A DNA stretch of 64,000 nt from Piromyces finnis (lineage: Eukaryota > Neocallimastigomycota > Neocallimastigomycetes > Neocallimastigales > Neocallimastigaceae). Each line of letters starts with the position of its first letter. Position 1 is the stretch's first letter. The position numbers and the translations under genes were made by a program. The stretch covers positions 186,001-250,000 of the forward strand of contig MCFH01000012.1 in NCBI GenBank assembly GCA_002104945.1, given 5' to 3'. Of the stretch, positions 24,434 through 33,115 are shown piece after piece. The notes under the pieces were generated by a model. It was given only the letters and a program-made list of their open reading frames with translations. It was not told where the DNA came from and made no database searches.

Positions 24434-27182
24434 ATCTCGCCCTTTAAGTCGAGCTCCTGTGAGATTATTTTCTTGAATAAATTTAGATAACAAATGGTTA
24501 CTACTTTTTCTAAATCATAACATTGTTAAAAAAATATATAAAGTATTTAATTTATTTATACTCTTATTATCATTCTTGTTATACATAATTCTAATAATTT
24601 ATCTAAAACTTAATCATCAAGAATCCATTTGTTTTTATATTCAGATTATGGTTATTTATAAATTAGTTTTCTATTAACATTTTTTATTTAAGAATTCAAA
24701 ACAAAACATTTACATAAGTTTCAAATTTTTATTTATTCAATTCTTCTTGATCATCATGACTTTTATAATCTTCTTATGCATGATCAAAATTCTATTTTAC
24801 AATTTTAATACTTTTTATTAATACTTATAATAATCTGTTCAACTTTCTTTGATTTATTAGCTGAAGAAATTTCAATATTAAATTTTAAATTAAATCCATA
24901 GTTTGTATAAAATTGAAATTGATTGATTGATTACAATAAAATATTATAAGTAGATTCCAATATAACAATCAATTCGATTTTATTAACCAACGGAGATATT
25001 GGAACAATATCTCGTTCACCCTCTCATTTAAATGAAAAGTCTGTGATAAAATTTATATTAAATATATCAAACAGACAATTCTAAAATTATAAAGAAAATA
25101 GCATTTAAAGAGTATTAAATGTTTTTTATTATTGTACAAACTTTAAACCAAGTGGAACTTATTTTTTTTTAAAGGTTATTATTAAGCAAATAAATATAAC
25201 AAAATTCTTAGTAATAAAATATTTGTAAAGAAAATTAACATTCATTAATAATAATGGAAAAACATCATTCAATAATTATATTAACTATACCACTATTTTT
25301 TTTTAATCTTATTATTAAATAAACAAAAGTGGTATCAAGTCATCAAGTAAATACTATAATTTAATTAACAAATTTATCATTTTTAGACGTTTTTAAAATA
25401 CTTTTAGCATATTTATAATTCTCTTTTATTTTATAATTTATCAATATATGGTATTATAAAATTATTTCTTTTTTAAAAATTTAACAATGAATTCATAAAT
25501 TTAAATATCATCAATAAAACATCACAGAATTGATATAAACATATACATAATGTTGTACTAAATATTATTAATTATAAAGTAATTAAAATACTTCATCAAA
25601 AGCATCACTTAAAATATTAAAATAGAGCTGATACATTTTTGAATAAAAGGTATGATAATAAATTAAAAATGCCATATAAAGATTAAAGCAATTTTAAATT
25701 CATCACCTTATTTAATTATTACTAAGCTATTGATATATTTAAATTTAGTTTAAAAACATATTTCACTCCATTTATCTTATTTATTGATTAAAGGAATATA
25801 TGAATTTCAATAATTATATCATTTAATTTCCTACAGTCAATATATAGTAATTATAATTATCAATCTCATTATACTTCCATTAAAAAGAATTGTATAAAGA
25901 TTAAAATCTTTTTTTTTTCCTTTATAAAGTTCGTTTTATTAAGTACATAAAAACTATTCATTTATTAAAAACTCTTATAATTATTATACATATTACATTA
26001 ATTTATATTTGTTTTATTCATTATATTTATTACATTTATCATATTTATTAACTTATTCTATTTATTAATTTATTCTATTTATTACATTTATCATATTTAT
26101 TAACTTACTCTATTTATTAATTTATTCTATTTATTACATTTTATTATATTTTTTTTTCATTTGTTGTATTTATTAATTCTATTTATTTTTTAATTATTAT
26201 TAATACTAACTATTATATTATCAAATTGTTACTATTACTAAAACTATTTTCATTAATTTCTATTATAGCTATTTCTAATTCTACAATACTAATACATTAC
26301 AATCATATTTATTTTTTAAATTACATTTATTATAATCAAAATTATTTAGATAACATTATTTTCCATAGGACGAATGTACTTAACATTTTGTTATAATCCT
26401 CCACAATTCAGTAATTCATTAAGTTTCTTTTTAAAACATTGGAATTTTCAAATTTATTATTTTCATTACTGAATTGTTCTTCTTTCTTGATTCTTTTTAT
26501 TTTCATTTTATTCTTTATAAAATCAAGATAAATGAAATTAAGAACAGATCCAGAATAGATTAATTTTCTAGCTCTGATTTCACTACCATCATATTATTAA
26601 GAATAAAAAATATTACACTCATTTCTTATTATATATTTATTTAACTTTATAATTATTCAATCAAAGCTACTATATTAATTTATTCAAGTTATTTGAATCT
26701 TTTAAATATAAAACTTACTTCTTAATAAAAATATAAACTTATTAACTAGATATACAATAACTTCTTTATAATAAATTCAAATCAAATTAAATTTGTGAAT
26801 TTATTCTACAATTATAAGAAATTCTTTATTTAATTAATTTATTTTAATTTATTAATTATAAAAAACATAATTTATTTAACAACTAAATTTGTAAAACCTC
26901 CTCATATTGAATTCAAATTATTTTAATTATTAATCTTAATCATTTGTTTAATGAATTATTTAATAAACTATTACATTCAAATTATCTTAATTTACGAAAT
27001 ATAAAATTAATTTTTTTTTTTTTTTTTTTTTAATAAATGTATAACTTTTTAAATAACTAAATTTGTATTGACTTTTGTTGATAAATTCAAATCAAATTAA
27101 AAATGCTTTAAATTTATATTCTAATTATTAAGAATTTTCTATTTAGTCAAATATTCAGTTATATAAAATACACCTTTATATA
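24434..27182 (-). other. Non-coding interior of the LTR element, no gene seen
   Basis: This is very AT-rich with no ORF longer than 60 codons on either strand. It contains the polypurine-tract context at 24434-24467, a perfect 8-bp hairpin (GAGATATT, GGAAC, AATATCTC) at 24993-25013, a roughly 57-bp tandem duplication near 26025-26145 and a T run of about 22 at 27009-27031. No trace of gag or pol is recognisable. Confidence 0.5.
26025..26145. repeat. Two-copy tandem repeat, about 57 bp
   Basis: Two adjacent copies of a unit built from TATTACATTTATCATATTTA, ACTTAYTCTATTTATTAATT and TATTC blocks are seen, followed by a partial third. This is simple AT-rich DNA without coding potential. Confidence 0.6.
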
Positions 27183-28346
27183 AAAGAAGTCGACCTGACT
27201 CCATCATATCAACTGGTGTCAGCGAATTCTTTATAAAGTATAAAGTAAGTTATTACAATGAAATTAAATTTTTAAGTTCGTTTTCGTATTACTTCAAAAT
27301 ATTTTAATATATTATTTAATAAACTTCTTAATTGTATTTATCTAATTTAATTAATAATATATTATCCTTGAATATATTATATTTATTTAGTTAGTTAATC
27401 GAATTTATATTGTATCTTCATATTAAAGAAGTCGACCTGACTCTATCCTTTAAAGAAAAGGTGTCGTCGAGTTCTTTATTTAGTATGAAGTTAAATTATT
27501 TTAAAAGTGATTTTAAATATCAAATCATTTTCTAACTTCATTAAATAAAATTATATATTTCAAATTTTCAAGTTAAATTAATTTATAGTATTTTCAATTT
27601 AATTTATTATATACTATTTCCCAAAAAGATGTCGATCTGACTCTGTCCTCTAAAAAGGTGTCATCGAAATCTTATTATAATAAAGAATAATTTATTTATT
27701 TAACTAACTTTACATATTTATTACTTTTACTTTTATTGTAAAATTTTAATTCATTTCTTAATTTTAATTTATTATATACTATATCTAAAAGATGTCGCTC
27801 AGACTCTATCCTATCAAAAGGTGTCGAGCGAGGTCTTTTATAATATATAATAAATATATTTCAATAAAATAACTTTTTCCAATAAGTGATATTTACATTT
27901 TAATTCACTTACTTCTCAATTTCATTTTAATTAATAAATATCAAAATTTTAATTTTCATATTTCTCAATATATTTTAAATAATTCTATAATTATTATATA
28001 CCATGTTTAAAAGATGTCGCTCAGACTCTATCCTATCAAACGGTGTCGAGCGAGGATTTTTAAGTATATAATAAGTTCATTTCAAAATAACAATTAATAA
28101 TTCATTCAAATAAGTGAAAACAACATACTAATTCACTTACTTCTCAATATATTTAAATAATTTTAAAATTTAATTAATTTTTTCTCAATTTTCTTTTTAA
28201 ATAAATTTTAATTTTCTTATTTCTTAATTAATTTTTTTTTGTTTACTCTTTTTAATTGTATATATACAATTTAATTTATAATATACTATGTATAAAAGAT
28301 GTCGCTCAGACTCTATCCTATCAAACGGTGTCGAGCGAGTTCTTTT
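27183..28346 (-). ncRNA. Array of six covarying hairpins
   Basis: Six copies lie at 27183-27232, 27425-27477, 27626-27673, 27787-27839, 28009-28062 and 28294-28346. Each has an A/T outer stem (AAAGAA with TTCTTT, AAGAT with ATCTT, AAAAGA with TCTTTT), a short asymmetry and a GC-rich inner stem, closed over a conserved core GACTCTATCC...GGTGTC (plus-strand reading). Inner stems differ but still pair: TCGAC/GTCGA, TCGAT/ATCGA, TCGCTC/GAGCGA. The outer arms extend further by imperfect pairing, for example CTTCATA with TATGAAG around copy 2. Copy 1 has two mismatches. Paired change with a constant core indicates selection on RNA structure. The transcript sense of the host element is minus. The core matches no ribozyme or riboswitch that I know. 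Confidence 0.75.
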
Positions 28347-28454
28347 TATAGTATATTATAATTAAATTTAATTTTAAAAGAGTATCATCAATTTAAAAAC
28401 AAGAGTATTTCATAAATAGATTCCCATTAGTATTACAGGTAGATTTTACATATA

Positions 28455-28800
28455 AAGATTTCATTGTTTCACAAAGTAGAGTTACACTCATTCCAATTCC
28501 AATATATAAAAGAAAGTTTCACAAAGTAAAGAAGTTCCAAAAGCAAAGTTCCACGAGATTCGTTCAAAAGAATTCCACGAAGGGAGGATTTCACAAGGTA
28601 ATGTTCTACAAGTAGGTAAAAATTCCACAATTATAGTTCCACAAAGTAGGGTTTCACAAAGAGGGTTTCACAAGGTAGTATTCACAAAATTTATTTAGAA
28701 TTTCACAAAGTAGGGTAACACAAAATTGATGTTACACTAACAGAAGTTACACCATAAATAGTTCCACAAGGTAGGCTTCTCAAGTAGACAAAAAAATTTC
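28455..28800 (-). repeat. Degenerate short tandem repeats in the leader of the non-coding element
   Basis: The plus strand repeats variants of TTTCACAAAGTAGG and TTCCACAAGGTAGG about fifteen times in 350 bp, at irregular spacing. On the transcribed minus strand this reads CCTACTTTGTGAAA. It lies between the primer site (28923-28933) and the hairpin array, in the place where E4 has its own, different leader repeats. Confidence 0.7.
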
Positions 28801-28922
28801 CGAAGAGAAAAAATTTCCGAAAAGTTCCAAATTTTCTACGGTAGCAATTCCCAATGTTGTAACTTCAGAAAATAAAAATTGTTTTATTATTAAATATAAA
28901 ACGTGTTTTTTAATAAGAAAAG

Positions 28923-28933
28923 GTAATTGTTAT
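28923..28933 (-). promoter_or_regulatory. Self-primer binding site of the non-coding element
   Basis: The minus strand reads ATAACAATTAC directly after the LTR. This is the exact complement of GTAATTGTTAT in the family III LTR (23822-23812) and identical to the E4 site at 43714-43724. Confidence 0.75.
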
Positions 28934-29034
28934 TGTAAAAGTATAAAATTTAAAACAGATTTCATACTTAAAACAAAACAATTTTTATTAACACAAAAAT
29001 AAAAAAATAAAACATTAAATTTTTATTTTAAGAA
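28934..29034 (-). repeat. Truncated 5' LTR of the non-coding element
   Basis: Only the last 101 bp of a family III LTR remain (TGTAAAAGTATAAAAT on the plus strand). The match stops at a poly-T run where E3 gag sequence begins, so the promoter part is gone. Confidence 0.75.
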
Positions 29035-29057
29035 TTTTTTTTTTTTTAACTTCCGAG

Positions 29058-29671
29058 TGCAAATTTTGTCACGAGAGAGGTCACACGAAGTCGGAGTGTT
29101 CTGGATTCGCTCAATTCCAATTTCTTAAGTATAAAGATGAACAAATGAGAAGTAACTATCAATAATTTTAGCTCAAATTATACTAACTTTAATAATTATC
29201 CAGCCAATAGTCAAAATAATTTTAACCACTCTAGTGATTTTAACTCAAATAAATTTAATTCTAATAAATTTAATTATAATAATAACACTGGACTTAATGG
29301 CCAAAACCCTAATAACAAAGTTTTAATAATCAAAATTTTAATAATTCATATTCTAATAATTTAAATTTCAATGGTCAAAATTATAATAATTTAGGTTCTG
29401 CTAATTCAAATTTTAATCAAAATTTTAATAATTCTAATTTTAGTAACAGTAACACCAACTTTATTCCTAATAATTTTGATAATTCTGGTTATAACAATTA
29501 CTATAATTCCTATAGTAATAATCCCTTTAGTAATTCTGCTCTGCTTAGAAACTCCGCTACTAACTACCAAAATTATCAAGATAGGAGTTTCAATAACCAG
29601 AACCTCTATGAAAATTCTAATAGTTTCTCCGAAAACGAAGATCATCAAAATGATTCAATGCATTTAAACTA
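29058..29671 (+). pseudogene. E3 gag remnant: CCHC zinc knuckle and Asn-rich linker
   Basis: The fragment opens with the nucleocapsid knuckle CKFCHERGHTKSEC (29058-29099, spacing C-X2-C-X4-H-X4-C). A stop follows at 29163 and then an Asn/Phe/Ser-rich stretch of about 160 residues whose frame shifts at least twice (near 29160 and 29320). It ends at TAA 29670-29672, which overlaps the ATG of the next ORF as TAATG. Confidence 0.75.
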
Positions 29672-31483
29672 ATGCAGGGGAGGAAATGCTCTCCCCTAAA
29701 CCAAAATGCATACCAAGATATGGGAAACTTCTATGTGGATGCCATTAAAAGAAAAAGCACTTCCTTAGAACCTGGTACTGAAATAAGAAAAGCTAAAAGT
29801 AATACCAGGAATAAAACTTCTTTGCAAGGAATGCCAACTAATAGTTCTGAAGATTCTGAATCCGATATGGAAGAGGATACCTTCAATAGAAAATTTGTAA
29901 ATCCACACTCCCGTAGTCGTTCTCCCAGTAAAAATTCCGACGTGGACCAAAATAGTCCTAATAAGTTAACTAATAACTTAAATAATAATAATTCTAATTC
30001 TAAAAATTTATTTTCTAATAATTTAAATAATGATAATGTAAACAATAATAATGTAAATGAAATTAATGTAAATGATAATAATGTATACAATAATGTAACT
30101 AATAATGAAATTATTAATAAAAATTCTAATATTTCAAAGTATATGGAAAAGACTTCTAAAGATTTTACTAAAACTAATAGTGTAAAGAATAATAATCCTT
30201 CAAAAATTGTTAATAGTAATAAATCTAATAATAATTCTTCTAACAATCCTTCTAATTTTACTAATAAAAATTCTAATTCTATTTCTAATGAAATTTCTAA
30301 TAATACTTTTTCTTCTAATAATTCTAATTCTAATAAATCTAAAACTATTAATAATTCTAATCCTAATTCTAACACTATTTCTAATAATAATTTTAGTACC
30401 AATAATTCCATTAATACTAATTCTAATATTGATAATTCAAAATTAGTCCAAAATATTAATAATAAAGTTCGATTTAAGGATCCACCTGTGTCACCTGACC
30501 ATAACAATAAATCTGACGTTCATATGACTTCTCCTAAAATTAGGAAAGATCGTCATACTATTTTAGTTAATAAAAATAATATTGAACCATATAATATAGA
30601 AAAAGACTTAGCTAATACCAAGTGTAACATTTCTTTTGCCCAAATTTTGGATATTTGTCCTAAACTTAGAAGTGAATTAACTAAGAACCTTAAACTAGAA
30701 AAATTGAAATTTGTTAACTCTATGTATTTTAATGATGATTTTAATTTCTATAATAATAACATTACAGCTCATAATGCTAAATTTAAAAATGATGACTTAG
30801 GTATAGTTTTAGCCTCAGTCGATAATATTAAAAATAAACTTCTTATTGATTCAGGAAGTAATCTTAATTTGGTTACTACTAAATATTTCAACAAACTGCC
30901 TGGACAATACGATACTGTAGGCGTTTGTCGCGGTAAAATTGGTGAAGCATTAGGTGATGATACTATTTCTAATGCTATTGTAGTCCGTTTACCAATTGTT
31001 ATTAATTCTTATTCCTTTATAGCTAATTTCTGCGTTATAGAGCATGATGCAGCTTATTTTGATATCCTAATTAGTCTTAAAACAATTGCCGATAATTACC
31101 TTTTTATCAACCCGGTATCTAAAACAGTCTGTAGGTGTACATCCCCTGATTCTTTTGAAGTTTTAGCACCTATTGTTGAAGACCAAGATGCCGAGATTGT
31201 CACTTGTTTCATTAAATTCCTAAGTCCACATAAAAATATCTATTCTTCTAAATTTTCTGATGAATTAGAAGATTTTTCTAATAATTTTTCCAATCTTAAA
31301 GTTACACAGAATGAAAATTTGTCCCCAAGTGATTATATTCATTCTGAAAATTTTATTTCTGAATTAGATCCACAATATAGGGATATTATTATTAATTCTC
31401 TAAATGATAATATTGATGTTATTGCTACTTCGTCTGAGCAATTATCGCCGTCAGATCTTAATCCTCATCGCATTGAACTTTAA
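29672..31483 (+). pseudogene. E3 protease-containing ORF, Asn-rich
   Basis: The 603-residue ORF begins at the ATG overlapping the previous stop. Residues 100-270 are almost pure Asn/Ser/Ile/Thr low complexity. A retroviral-type aspartic protease follows, with LLIDSGSNLNLV as the active-site motif at about residue 393. The ORF ends at HRIEL, the point where Ty3 polyproteins run into RT. The RT continues in another frame, so one extra base near 31481 separates them. The overlap does not match the usual +1 shift context of Ty3, and I read it as a mutation. Confidence 0.75.
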
Positions 31484-31782
31484 AAGACGCTGTTCCTTTT
31501 AAAAGTAAATTTTATAGACTTAATAAATTCAAGTCCGATATTCTCAAGGAGGAATTTACTAAGTTAATTAATAAAGGTCTTATTGTTTCCTCCAAATCTT
31601 CATGGTCATCCCCTATAGTCCTGGTCACAAAAAAGAATGGTAAATGGAGACTTTGCATGGACTATAGGAAATTAAATGCTTTAACTGTTCCAGATTCCTA
31701 CTCACTTCCTAATATTGATGAAATTTTTAGTGGGATTGGTGGTGCAAAAATTTTCTCTACTCTGGACCTATTCTCCGGGTAT
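31484..31782 (+). pseudogene. E3 RT, N-terminal part
   Basis: About 99 codons hold the first RT blocks (RLNKFKSDILKEEF, WSSPIVLVTKKNGKWRLCMD, YRKLNALTVPDSYSLP) and stop at TLDLFSG, where E2 inserted. The target duplication ggtat is at 31778-31782 and 38322-38326, and removing E2 keeps the frame. Confidence 0.88.
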
Positions 31783-32224
31783 TGTAATGAATACTAGAAA
31801 TAACTAAATTGTCTTAGTGGTTAGTAGCTAAGACTTTGAGTCTGAATGACACTAGTTCAAGACCTCATAGATACTATTTTAAAAATTATGATTTTATTTT
31901 ATTTTATTTTATTTTATTTTTAAATTTTATTTTATATGAAGATTATTGATTGGTTAAGAATTTTAAGTTGAAAAAATTTTATAAATTAATTTAAAAAATT
32001 TTTAGTATAAATACGGGTGAATTTTCCCAAATATTTTAAAGAATCGAGATTTTATTAATAAATAATTATATTATTAAACACTAACTTATTAAGTTAAATT
32101 CTATGTGTTTTTAATGATATTTTTATAAATTAATAATTTACAGAATATTTTAAAGTGTTAATATTACTAAGTTATTTAGTAAATATTATAATTTGTTTTA
32201 TTATTAAAGACACATTTCTTTACA
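31783..32224 (+). repeat. E2 5' LTR with promoter and tRNA-like block
   Basis: The order is the tRNA-like block (31805-31870), an ATTTT microsatellite, TATAAATA at 32006-32013, and the inferred RNA start GAGATTTTAT at 32046-32055, 40 bp downstream of the TATA box. Confidence 0.92.
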
Positions 32225-33115
32225 ATAAAATCTCCCTATAATATAAAAGCTTAATACCTTAGTGTTTAAGAAATTGTTATAGATAAAACTTTTAAGTTTT
32301 ATTGTTGAAGCTTTTCTTTAAAGAAATATTTTTACTTAAAGTAGTAGAATTAGTACGCTTTAGAAGCGGTATATAATTCAAACTATAAAAAGTAAAAGAT
32401 TAACGGGATCGAGTTTAACCTGTACAATAATTGGGTTGGCAGGCTCTGAGCTATTCTACTTTGAATAAGGAAGTAGGAGAATCCGAGGTACACCACGTAC
32501 AAGACGCTGTAATAAGCAAGCTGGCGTGAGATTTATAGTTGTATACTATCTTTTGCTGTTTGATTATAGACCGGAAAATAGCCGGAAATGCCTTACTTTA
32601 ATAAAATAATATTTCTTAATTAATACATTTTAAAATTAAGTTTTCTAATAAAACAATTTCTAATTTTTAATTATAATTATTAATTGTTAAGACAATTTAT
32701 TAAAATTGTAATAATATAAAATAATATTCTTTATAACTCCTTTAGCGTGAGAAGTTAAACTCTTATACATAATACTTCTACGTTCGGATAAGGTTGATAT
32801 AGGGAAAGAAAACCTGTAATAATTTTTATTGCTAACAATAAATTAGACACTAAAAAAAATTTTTACACCGTTCCTTTCTTTTATTAATTTAATTAATATT
32901 AACAATCGACTTTATACGTGTTATCGTGAAGAGCTACGAAGGACTTATTATAAAGAATAAAACAGGTTATATATTTGATGGTTTAACACTATATAATCTG
33001 GTTTATATTATTATTTAATAAAAAGATTTACTCAATTAATAAATATAATTAAATACTTTATTCTATTATTTTTACAAATTTATTAAAGCTTATTAAAGAA
33101 AACATCATAAGTACT
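32225..33115 (+). promoter_or_regulatory. E2 leader: self-primer site and conserved hairpins
   Basis: ATAAAATCTC (32225-32234) is the exact complement of 32046-32055. A GC-richer stretch (32400-32600) follows. Two hairpins are shared with E6: CGTGAGAAGT with ACTTCTACG (32746-32782), and CAGGTTATATA with TATATAATCTG (32963-33000). No coding sequence is present. The leader ends at the gag ATG, 33116. Confidence 0.75.

Larger units (their letters stand above)
23644..29034 (-). mobile_element. Large non-coding LTR element (LARD-like), family III
   Basis: On the minus strand, a truncated 5' LTR (29034-28934) is followed at once by the primer site ATAACAATTAC (28933-28923). About 4.5 kb later comes an AAAGGGCGAGAT polypurine tract (about 24434-24450) and a 3' LTR (24433-23644). 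The primer site matches that of E4, and the tract context (GGAGCTCGACTTA) matches E4's 3' end. No ORF longer than 60 codons lies in the interior. Instead it holds a degenerate leader repeat (28455-28800) and six structured hairpins (27183-28346). It probably depended on a family III element such as E4 for its proteins. The 5' LTR is cut where E3 begins. Confidence 0.72.

Noticed and set aside
27183-28346. CRISPR array, hammerhead or twister ribozyme, or tRNA cluster
   Set aside because: The units are 160-290 bp apart with unrelated long spacers, so this is not CRISPR. The core lacks the hammerhead CUGAUGA/GAAA and the twister signature. No tRNA cloverleaf can be drawn.
31475-31495. Programmed frameshift between E3 protease and RT
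   Set aside because: The CTTTAAAAG context is not a canonical slippery site, and a stop codon would occupy the A site. Other breaks in E3 make a one-base indel more likely.
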